Of a stretch of DNA of 5,127 nt, positions 1 to 5,127 are shown piece by piece. Location: positions 1 to 5,127 of the forward strand of contig JAZRMZ010000127.1 of assembly GCA_045647905.1 (NCBI GenBank). The letters are read 5' to 3'. This stretch comes from SIG440 sp045647905. Lineage in GTDB: Bacteria; Bacillota; Clostridia; Monoglobales; Monoglobaceae. How positions within the stretch are numbered: position 1 is the first letter of the stretch; the number at the start of each line of letters is the position of its first letter. The notes under the pieces were generated by a model, which saw nothing but the letters and a program-made list of their open reading frames with translations, ran no database searches and was not told the DNA's origin. The translations under genes and the position numbers were made by a program.

Positions 1-375
1 ATATGTTCAAAAGCCTTGCAATTTTTCAAAAACTACGATAAAATGTACATCATAAAACAAAAAGCAATTAAAGACCCCAGTTTGCTACTTATCATACATA
101 TGATTCGCGCCGACATCGAAACCGAGGTTAGTCCCATTGTGGGAACTGAAAAGCAGTCCGAGGAGCTTGTTCACTATCTGCTCAACGAATTTGAAACCGA
201 CCCAAAGAAAATCTGGGAATCAAACATCTTCGGCAAATCTCTTCACGAGCTTGTTAACGAAGGTCTCCACAACAAACTATATCGTATGCCCGATGACGCA
301 CAGCTGAAACTTCAGGAAACACTCCAGAAAATTATCAACGAAGGCTCAGGCGGCCTGATTTGTATAATACTGTAA
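1..375 (+). CDS. spoIVA: Stage IV sporulation protein A, C-terminal fragment (partial at left edge)
   Basis: SpoIVA is a Walker-type ATPase that polymerises on the forespore surface and forms the base of the spore coat. Only its C-terminal part is present. From base 94 to the stop at 373-375 the roughly 93 residues read like the highly conserved SpoIVA C-terminus: HMIRADIETEVSPIVGTEKQ, then a KIWESNIFGKSLHELVNEG stretch, ending in GGLICIIL. The family is about 490 residues long, so the ATPase domain is missing from view. The frame stays open to base 1. The first in-frame start is a TTG at 16 with no ribosome binding site, so I do not believe a start there. Oddly, the codons for about 30 residues before base 94 do not resemble SpoIVA, which should read roughly GVKLKASAPS there. 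This may be a truncated or rearranged copy, a pseudogene, or an assembly join. The family call is firm; intactness is doubtful. Confidence 0.85.
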   Translation: MCSKALQFFKNYDKMYIIKQKAIKDPSLLLIIHMIRADIETEVSPIVGTEKQSEELVHYLLNEFETDPKKIWESNIFGKSLHELVNEGLHNKLYRMPDDAQLKLQETLQKIINEGSGGLICIIL

Positions 376-380
376 TTTCA

Positions 381-416
381 AAAAACGCAGAGATTCGATG
401 AAATTTCTGCGTTTTT
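381..416 (+). terminator. Intrinsic terminator after spoIVA
   Basis: An 11-bp perfect stem, AAAAACGCAGA (381-391) with TCTGCGTTTTT (406-416), encloses a 14-base loop and ends in a run of five T followed by ATATTTT. It starts five bases after the spoIVA stop codon. The flanking A and T runs mean it could work in both directions, but no minus-strand gene approaches it here. Confidence 0.88.
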
Positions 417-426
417 ATATTTTAGC

Positions 427-455
427 TTGAAATGATAATATTACTGTGATATACT
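427..455 (+). promoter_or_regulatory. Sigma-A type promoter for the stalk-domain gene
   Basis: A -35 TTGAAA (427-432) and a -10 TATACT (450-455) are separated by exactly 17 bases, and a TG at 447-448 makes an extended -10. A second TATACT overlaps it by one base (455-460). Transcription should start near 461-463, leaving a leader of about 20 bases before the ATG at 482. The promoter starts 11 bases after the spoIVA terminator stem, so the downstream gene should be transcribed separately from spoIVA. Confidence 0.72.
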
Positions 456-466
456 ATACTAAAAAG

Positions 467-474
467 AAAGAAGG
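467..474 (+). promoter_or_regulatory. Ribosome binding site that fixes the start at 482
   Basis: AAAGAAGG lies 7 bases before the ATG at 482. This decides against the longer in-frame GTG start at 446, which falls inside the promoter and would put a polar, lysine-rich stretch ahead of the signal peptide. Confidence 0.8.
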
Positions 475-481
475 TATACAC

Positions 482-1480
482 ATGAAAAAAATTTTATCTC
501 TTATTTTAGCACTTATTTGCCTGCAGAACACAGCATTTGCCTCAAGCTTCAGAGGGGACTTTCTGGACCCGTTTAATAACGAACTATTTGAAGTAGTTGC
601 GGAAACAAGTTATTCCAAAGACTATGACATGGGCTTTGACAAATATGAAATTGTTTACTCAGAGGACTACACCAAAGCAAAAGTTGTACATACTGTCGTA
701 AGTTACACAGGCGAGGTTACAACAACCGATATTTGCGATTTCACCGATTCAGAAACAGCATATACTTACCTTGGTGATGATCCGTATTATTCTGATTCGT
801 CTGAAGGCTTTAATGACGGACTGATTCGCGCTGTAAATCCCGAACTTGAGATGAGTTGCTACAAAGACGTAACCGACACCATACGTTATTCATATTTAGG
901 ACAAAGCTATTATGGTTATGATTATAATATGGGCCTTCTGTGCGAAACGGAAAACGACGGCTGGACAGGAAAGGATTCGGAAGAACGGGAATACAAAACC
1001 ACATTAACAGAAATTATGTCCACTAATAAAAAGTATGAATTCAACTGTTATGTTACCAACTTTAACGATGACGGATATGCACTGATGCGTACAAACGGTA
1101 AAACCTATGTTGTAAGGCTTAAAAAGGGAATTATTCCCACAGTAACCTATAACGGTGAAAAAATTGCCTTTGACCAGGTTCCCATAATTGAAAGCGGTAG
1201 AACACTTGTTCCACTTCGGGCTATATTTGAAAAAATAGGTGCATCGGTTGAATGGGACGATAGCACTCAGACAGTTACCGCCGTTAAAGATGATATAAAA
1301 ATCAGCCTTACCGTTAACAACACTATTGCAACCAAAAATGGTGAAACGGTAACACTTGACGTACCTGCTCAAATTATTAACGGAAGAACGCTGGTCCCCG
1401 TAAGATTTGTTGCAGCCTGTTTCGGAGTTAATGTTGCTTGGGACGATGTAATGCAACGTGTGCTTCTTACTTCAAACTAA
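482..1480 (+). CDS. Secreted protein with C-terminal copper amine oxidase N-terminal-like (stalk) domain
   Basis: This 332-residue protein is predicted to be exported. Residues 1-20 form a signal peptide: two Lys, a hydrophobic core LSLILALICL, and a likely signal peptidase I cut after AFA. Cys13 does not fit a lipobox because Ile precedes it. Residues 21 to about 215 match no family I recognise and are rich in Tyr, Asp and Glu, including a YSYLGQSYYGYDYNMG stretch near 140-155. Residues about 219-332 are the domain called 'copper amine oxidase N-terminal' (PF07833-like). It has two copies of the hallmark GRTLVPxR motif followed by a VxWDD turn: GRTLVPLRAIFEKIGASVEWDD and NGRTLVPVRFVAACFGVNVAWDD. 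There is no catalytic amine oxidase domain, so the family name does not imply oxidase activity. In Clostridia such domains occur on many surface and secreted proteins and are thought to mediate binding or anchoring. The gene has its own promoter and converges with murD. The domain call is confident; the function is unknown. Confidence 0.85.
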   Translation: MKKILSLILALICLQNTAFASSFRGDFLDPFNNELFEVVAETSYSKDYDMGFDKYEIVYSEDYTKAKVVHTVVSYTGEVTTTDICDFTDSETAYTYLGDDPYYSDSSEGFNDGLIRAVNPELEMSCYKDVTDTIRYSYLGQSYYGYDYNMGLLCETENDGWTGKDSEEREYKTTLTEIMSTNKKYEFNCYVTNFNDDGYALMRTNGKTYVVRLKKGIIPTVTYNGEKIAFDQVPIIESGRTLVPLRAIFEKIGASVEWDDSTQTVTAVKDDIKISLTVNNTIATKNGETVTLDVPAQIINGRTLVPVRFVAACFGVNVAWDDVMQRVLLTSN

Positions 1481-1504
1481 TATAAAATTATTTTTGCATA
1501 CATT

Positions 1505-1637
1505 AAGGGTCTGTAGCAAAATGAAAAAGAACGGTTCGTCGGAAACCGCCGTCCCCTACAAATTGTATCACGTGTACAATATATGTAGGGGACGACCTTT
1601 AGGACGTCCCGAAAAAATCATTTTGCTACAGACCCTT
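1505..1637. mobile_element. MITE-like non-coding element with perfect 20-bp terminal inverted repeats
   Basis: The left end (1505-1524, beginning AAGGGTCTGTAGC) is an exact reverse complement of the right end (1618-1637, ending GCTACAGACCCTT). The 133-bp unit has no credible coding capacity. Inside it a second inverted repeat pairs 1550-1560 with 1584-1594, so the whole unit can fold into a long cruciform or hairpin. The TIR sequence has the CTGT-GCAAAA look of ends of some transposase-encoding insertion sequences, which suggests a non-autonomous derivative; this is inference, and no parent element is in view. I see no convincing target-site duplication in the flanks. The 178-bp gap 1481-1658 contains little else. 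Confidence 0.7.
1550..1610. repeat. Nested palindromic repeat inside the MITE-like element
   Basis: CGTCCCCTACA (1550-1560) pairs perfectly with TGTAGGGGACG (1584-1594), and ATTGTA (1562-1567) with TACAAT (1575-1580) closes the inner stem around a seven-base loop. The right arm can instead fold on itself: GGGACG-A-CCT (1589-1598) pairs with AGG-A-CGTCCC (1601-1610) with one A·A mismatch. These two folds compete. The GTAGGGG...CGTCCC form resembles short palindromic intergenic repeats that I recall as frequent in gut Clostridia genomes. Confidence 0.65.
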
Positions 1638-1658
1638 CTGTTTATTTTACGCATCAGT

Positions 1659-3020
1659 TCAAAAATCCATTACAATCTTTTTAAACGTATTGCCTCTGAC
1701 TTCAAAATTTTCAAACAAATCAAAGCTGGCGCACGCAGGTGAAAGCAAAACGACGTCTCCTGCTTCAGCACATCTGCGTGCAGTGTTAATTGCTGCTTCA
1801 AAATCTGTTTCTCTGAACATTTGAATATCTTCAAAATTCCCGGCATTTTTCACTGCCGCTTCAATTTTTTCGGAAGTTGCTCCCACAAGAACCAGCTTCT
1901 TGACATAAGTATTAACAACCTCACCAAATTCATCGAAAGGAATTTTCTTGTCATAGCCGCCGGCAATCAGAATCACCTTATTTTCAAAAGATTTGAGTCC
2001 TGCTGTCGTTCTCGCCGGGCTGCTGGCAATTGAATCATTATAATATTTCACCCCGTCCAGTTCACGCACAAACTCAATTCTATGTGCAACACCGCCAAAG
2101 TTTTTTGCAACTTTTTCAACCGTTGCAGTTGAAACATAATCACGGGTTGCCGCAATTGCCGCCATATAATTCTCCACATTGTGCTTCCCCGGAATCCTTA
2201 TATCATCAACCTTGAGTACCGGCTCAGCTCCATAAAAAACACATTCATCTTCAATGTGCACCAAAGCATCAGATGCAGATGAAAAGCATCGCCATTGTGC
2301 AACAGCTTCTTCACCAATTTTCCTTGTTATGTCATTTGCCCCATTGGTAACAAGAATATCGTCCTCGCCTTGAAATTTCATGATATTTTTCTTTGATTCA
2401 ATATATTCATCAAAATCCTTGTGCCAGTCAAGGTGATTGGGCGTTACGTTTGTAATCACAGCCACCTTGGGACTTTTTTTCATTGAAAACAGCTGAAAGC
2501 TAGAAAGTTCAAGAATTGCCTTATCCGTTTCCTTCATGTTTTCAAGCTCTGCAACAAGAGGTTTGCCGATATTTCCGCCAATATGGCAAGTGTAGCCCTC
2601 GGCTTTCAGCATTTCTCCGATAAGGGTTGTTGTGGTGGTTTTTCCGTCACTTCCCGTAACGGCAATAATATCACAGGGACAAAGCTCAAAAAACAGCTCC
2701 ATCTCGGAAGTAACCTCAATTCCCTTTTCCTTTGCCGCAAGAAGTTCAGGCACATCACCCCGAAGCCCCGGAGTTTTGAATATAACCTCTGTTTCGAGAG
2801 GAATATTCTTCAAATAATCATCGCCGAGAACAAACCGCACTCCAAGTCCACTAAGTTCTGCATATATCTCGCCCAATGCATCTGCATTTTTTCTGTCATG
2901 AGCCGTTACAGTCGCACCGCCTTCAATCAAAAATCTGATTAAAGGAACATTGCTGACCCCAATGCCGATGACAGATATTTTTTTATTTTTCAACGAACCT
3001 TTGTATTCAACTACATTCAT
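1659..3020 (-). CDS. murD: UDP-N-acetylmuramoyl-L-alanine--D-glutamate ligase
   Basis: This cytoplasmic enzyme uses ATP to add D-glutamate to UDP-MurNAc-L-alanine in peptidoglycan precursor synthesis. At 453 residues it has the normal family length and looks intact. Residues 14-42 form the N-terminal UDP-binding Rossmann strand-loop (ISVIGIGVSN). The ATP-binding P-loop is GSDGKTTTT at 123-131, with Lys127. GGNIGKPL follows at 148-155 and ELSSFQL at 171-177. NHLDWH at 195-200 carries the conserved metal-binding His, and Lys210 in ESKKN is the likely carbamylated lysine. GKHNVEN is at 278-284, AHRIEF at 312-317, YYNDSIASSPART at 326-338, and the C-terminal LSPACASFDLFENFEVRG at 426-443. The ATG at 3020 has a good ribosome binding site 8 bases upstream. 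The gene sits outside the usual division and cell wall cluster, behind ispH-rpsA on the same strand. Its 3' end faces the stalk-protein gene across the MITE-like element. Confidence 0.97.
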   Translation of the reverse strand: MNVVEYKGSLKNKKISVIGIGVSNVPLIRFLIEGGATVTAHDRKNADALGEIYAELSGLGVRFVLGDDYLKNIPLETEVIFKTPGLRGDVPELLAAKEKGIEVTSEMELFFELCPCDIIAVTGSDGKTTTTTLIGEMLKAEGYTCHIGGNIGKPLVAELENMKETDKAILELSSFQLFSMKKSPKVAVITNVTPNHLDWHKDFDEYIESKKNIMKFQGEDDILVTNGANDITRKIGEEAVAQWRCFSSASDALVHIEDECVFYGAEPVLKVDDIRIPGKHNVENYMAAIAATRDYVSTATVEKVAKNFGGVAHRIEFVRELDGVKYYNDSIASSPARTTAGLKSFENKVILIAGGYDKKIPFDEFGEVVNTYVKKLVLVGATSEKIEAAVKNAGNFEDIQMFRETDFEAAINTARRCAEAGDVVLLSPACASFDLFENFEVRGNTFKKIVMDF

Positions 3021-3028
3021 GAATTCAA

Positions 3029-3037
3029 CCTTCTTTC
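3029..3037 (-). promoter_or_regulatory. Ribosome binding site of murD
   Basis: Read on the minus strand, GAAAGAAGG ends 8 bases before the murD ATG (3018-3020). This supports that start codon. Confidence 0.8.
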
Positions 3038-3110
3038 AGCCATTCAAGCTTTGATTATTTCAAAAATCCAGCTCATCACTTTGCCCTCATTTCTTTTATA
3101 CAAAGAAATT

Positions 3111-3140
3111 AAGGCGGTTAATCATCAAGATAACCGCCTT
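3111..3140 (-). terminator. Hairpin, probable terminator of ispH-rpsA
   Basis: A perfect 10-bp GC-containing stem, AAGGCGGTTA (3111-3120) with TAACCGCCTT (3131-3140), surrounds a 10-base loop. It begins 19 bases beyond the ispH-rpsA stop codon. The tract after it on the minus strand (AATTTCTTTG) is only loosely T-rich, so termination may be partial and some transcripts may continue into murD. The rest of the 3021-3159 gap shows no clear promoter: a TATAAA sits downstream of the hairpin, but I found no well-spaced -35 partner. Confidence 0.6.
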
Positions 3141-3159
3141 TGTAAAAATTCATTATCAA

Positions 3160-5127
3160 CTATTCAGCATCAAGAATATCGCCCAATGTGAATGAACCTT
3201 CTTCAGTATATGATTCATCAGCAGCAGCTTCTTCAACAACAGCTTCTTCCTTTGCTTCTTCAGCTGTATAATCAGGAAGAAGAACCTTTCTTGAAAGACC
3301 AATCTGCTTTGTTTCGTGGTTGATTTCAGTAATCTGAACTTCAACTTCGTCACCAATGTTCAAAACATCAGAGGGTTTTTCAATTCTTGAGTTTGCAATC
3401 TGAGAAATATGAATCAAACCGTCAACAAAAGGAGCAACTTCTGCAAATGCACCAAAGGGAAGAATACGAACAACCTTACACTTGATGTTGTCGCCAACCT
3501 TGAGGTCTTTTGTTGCCTGATACCAGGGGCTGTCTTCTTCCTTCTTGTGACCCAGAGAAATCTTCTTTGCTTCAACGTCAATATCCTTGATATAAACTTC
3601 AAGAGTATCGCCAACAGCAACAACTTCCGAAGGATCCTTGATTCTGTTCCATGAAAGTTCAGAAACATGAACAAGACCGTCAACACCGCCAATATCAACA
3701 AATGCACCAAACTTTGTGATTGACTTAACTTTTCCGTTATATGCTTTACCAACTTCAAGTGATGCCCAGAAAGCAGCTTCTCTTGCCTTCTTGTCAGCTT
3801 CAAGTTCTTTCACAAGTGAAATCTTACCGGTTTCCTTATTGAGCTCCTTGATGTAAACATCAATTGAGTCACCAACAGCAACAACTTCCGAAGGATGCTT
3901 GATGCGGTTGTCAGAGAGTTCAGAAATATGAACAAGACCGTCAACACCGCCAAGGTCAACAAATGCACCAAAATCAGTGAGTGACTTGATTGTTCCGGTA
4001 TACTTCTTTTCAACTGCAGCAGTTGCCCAGAATTCTTCTGATTTCTTTGCACTGATTTCTTTTGCAACAACCTTGATTGAGCCAACAACTCTCAAACGAC
4101 CTCTGCGGTCCTTATCCATCTTTATGATTTTGAATGAAACTTCTGTATTGAGAAGTGAGCCAAGATCTTCAACAAAACGTTCTGCCGCTTCAGACGCAGG
4201 AATGAATACTCTGATTCCCTTTGCGATTGTAACAATACCGCCCTTTACGATTTCAACGATTCTGCCTGTGAGAACTGCTTCATTTTCAAAGTCTTCACGA
4301 AGTTCAACCAAACCTTTTTCTGCATCAATTTTCTTCTTTGAAAGAGTTACAACGCCGTCACGGTCGCTTACATGAACAACAAAAACATCAACTTCATCAC
4401 CAATCTTCACCAAAGATTTGATATCTGCTGTTGTGTCGTTTGATACTTCATTTGCAGGAATAACGCCGTCATACTTGCCGTCAATGTCCACCTGTACCTC
4501 TGTAGGGGTAATTCCGATAACTACACCTTTAACAATATCACCTGTTGTTAAGGGCTTTAAAGTTTCTTCCAATGCCTCTGCAAAGTTCATTTCATTTGTG
4601 ATTTCCGCCATGGTTAAATTTGCCTCCTTGATTACCGAATCCGGAGTCGATGCTCCGGCGGTAATGCCTACTTTTTTTATATTTTTATTATTTTTTAACA
4701 AATGAGCAAGCTCATTTAATTCTTTTGCATTTTCAACTTTGAATGTCTCGGCACAGCCTTCACGGCATATTTCAAAAAGCTTTTCCGTATTGGAACTGTT
4801 TTTGCCACCAAAGACAAACATCATATCGCACTCCCGTGAAAGTTTTTCAGCCGCAAGCTGTCTTTCTTCGGTTGCACTACATATTGTATCAAAAAAATTC
4901 ACATTTGTAAAATGTTTTTTTAAATTTTTTTCAATTTTTTTTACTTTTTCTTTCCTCATGGTGGTCTGAGCCACCAAAGATATGGAAATTTCGGGATTTT
5001 TTTCCAAAAAATCCCCATATTCTTCATCGGCACCGATTATCACCGCTGAATTTTCACACCATCCGTTTATGCCTTTCACCTCAGGATGATTTCTGTCACC
5101 TGCAATCACAATCTGTCGGCCCATATT
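3160..5127 (-). CDS. ispH-rpsA: IspH–ribosomal protein S1 fusion (5' end beyond the window)
   Basis: This fused protein has an IspH part that reduces HMBPP to IPP and DMAPP with a [4Fe-4S] cluster, the last step of the MEP isoprenoid pathway, and an RNA-binding S1 part. The frame is open to the right edge; ATG 5122-5124 is internal (called residue 1 here), because about 110 N-terminal IspH residues, with the first two cluster cysteines, should precede it. Visible IspH motifs: NHPEVKG (His13, catalytic Glu15), QTTMR (53-57), DTICSAT (79-85; Cys82 is the third cluster ligand), KNSSNT (108-113) and GITAGASTPD (153-162). After the S1-like leader EITNEMNFAEALEE come five S1 modules: about 195-265, 281-351, 372-439, 459-526 and 543-613. 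Modules 3-5 carry FGAF followed by VDGL(V/I)H(I/V)S; module 2 is the most divergent. Residues 614-654 are an acidic Ala/Glu tail ending GDILDAE. This fusion is known in Clostridia. A hairpin separates it from murD downstream. Confidence 0.95.
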   Translation of the reverse strand, partial: NMGRQIVIAGDRNHPEVKGINGWCENSAVIIGADEEYGDFLEKNPEISISLVAQTTMRKEKVKKIEKNLKKHFTNVNFFDTICSATEERQLAAEKLSRECDMMFVFGGKNSSNTEKLFEICREGCAETFKVENAKELNELAHLLKNNKNIKKVGITAGASTPDSVIKEANLTMAEITNEMNFAEALEETLKPLTTGDIVKGVVIGITPTEVQVDIDGKYDGVIPANEVSNDTTADIKSLVKIGDEVDVFVVHVSDRDGVVTLSKKKIDAEKGLVELREDFENEAVLTGRIVEIVKGGIVTIAKGIRVFIPASEAAERFVEDLGSLLNTEVSFKIIKMDKDRRGRLRVVGSIKVVAKEISAKKSEEFWATAAVEKKYTGTIKSLTDFGAFVDLGGVDGLVHISELSDNRIKHPSEVVAVGDSIDVYIKELNKETGKISLVKELEADKKAREAAFWASLEVGKAYNGKVKSITKFGAFVDIGGVDGLVHVSELSWNRIKDPSEVVAVGDTLEVYIKDIDVEAKKISLGHKKEEDSPWYQATKDLKVGDNIKCKVVRILPFGAFAEVAPFVDGLIHISQIANSRIEKPSDVLNIGDEVEVQITEINHETKQIGLSRKVLLPDYTAEEAKEEAVVEEAAADESYTEEGSFTLGDILDAE
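3611..3972. repeat. Tandem S1-module DNA repeat (261-bp period)
   Basis: Bases 3611-3711 align without gaps to 3872-3972: 90 of 101 positions match, including exact runs of 25, 26 and 17 bases. The offset is 261 bp (87 codons). The two copies encode the same part of S1 modules 4 and 3, respectively, from the FGAFVD region through VAVGD. Conservation at silent positions suggests a recent duplication or gene conversion. Confidence 0.85.

Noticed and set aside
16..44. Promoter-like TTGCAA with 17-base spacing to TAAAAT before the SpoIVA fragment
   Set aside because: The -35 matches only 4 of 6 consensus bases, the DNA is AT-rich, and no ribosome binding site precedes any in-frame ATG downstream; probably chance.
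71..90. GACCCC and TTTGCTAC near the SpoIVA junction, resembling parts of the MITE-like TIR
   Set aside because: Only an 8-base core (TTTGCTAC) is shared and the GACCC lies on the wrong side of it; not enough to call an element end.
433..446. Fur-box-like TGATAAT...ATTA sequence between -35 and -10 of the stalk-gene promoter
   Set aside because: Only the central TAATATTA is palindromic; the central spacer base and the outer half-site bases are missing.
1004..1456. 150-codon minus-strand open frame opposite the stalk-domain gene
   Set aside because: It lies wholly inside a well-supported gene, with cysteine-rich antisense composition and no recognisable motif.
1458..1742. 94-codon plus-strand frame spanning the inverted-repeat element and the murD 3' end
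   Set aside because: It crosses the palindromic element and reads antisense into murD; it overlaps the end of the stalk gene and shows no domain.
3215..3265. GCTTCTTC-type short repeats
   Set aside because: They encode the Ala/Glu-rich acidic tail of S1; codon-level low complexity rather than a separate repeat element.
3977..4705. Plus-strand frames of 132 and 95 codons opposite ispH-rpsA
   Set aside because: Ser/Thr/Phe-rich antisense shadows of a strongly conserved coding region.

Overview
The window looks like chromosomal DNA of an anaerobic, spore-forming member of the Clostridia (Bacillota). The evidence is a SpoIVA C-terminus (a spore coat morphogenesis protein), an IspH–ribosomal protein S1 fusion of the type known from Clostridia, a secreted protein with the 'copper amine oxidase N-terminal-like' stalk domain common in that class, moderately AT-rich DNA, and AGAAGG-type ribosome binding sites. 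I cannot name the species.

Layout. Bases 1-375 (+) hold the 3' end of spoIVA, followed by a clear intrinsic terminator (381-416). A strong vegetative-type promoter (427-455) comes right after it and drives a gene for a 332-residue secreted stalk-domain protein (482-1480, +). The gap 1481-1658 separates this gene from the convergent murD. It is mostly filled by a 133-bp non-coding element with perfect 20-bp terminal inverted repeats (1505-1637) and a second hairpin-forming repeat nested inside. murD (1659-3020, -) is complete. It is preceded by a 139-bp gap (3021-3159) that carries the murD ribosome binding site and a hairpin terminator for the gene upstream. The rest (3160-5127, -) is the fused ispH-rpsA gene, whose N-terminus lies beyond the right edge.

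How the genes relate. IspH makes the isoprenoid precursors IPP and DMAPP, which feed undecaprenyl phosphate, the lipid carrier of peptidoglycan synthesis. MurD adds D-glutamate to the peptidoglycan precursor. S1 is an RNA-binding ribosomal protein. The minus-strand pair is therefore housekeeping (envelope precursors and translation), although the hairpin between the genes argues against simple full read-through. The plus-strand genes are a sporulation gene end and an uncharacterised cell-surface or secreted protein.

I see no new multi-gene system. The points most worth a second look are: (a) the spoIVA match begins abruptly near base 94, and the in-frame sequence before it does not look like SpoIVA; (b) the nested inverted-repeat element between two convergent genes; (c) an 89%-identical 101-bp DNA repeat with a 261-bp period between two adjacent S1 modules.
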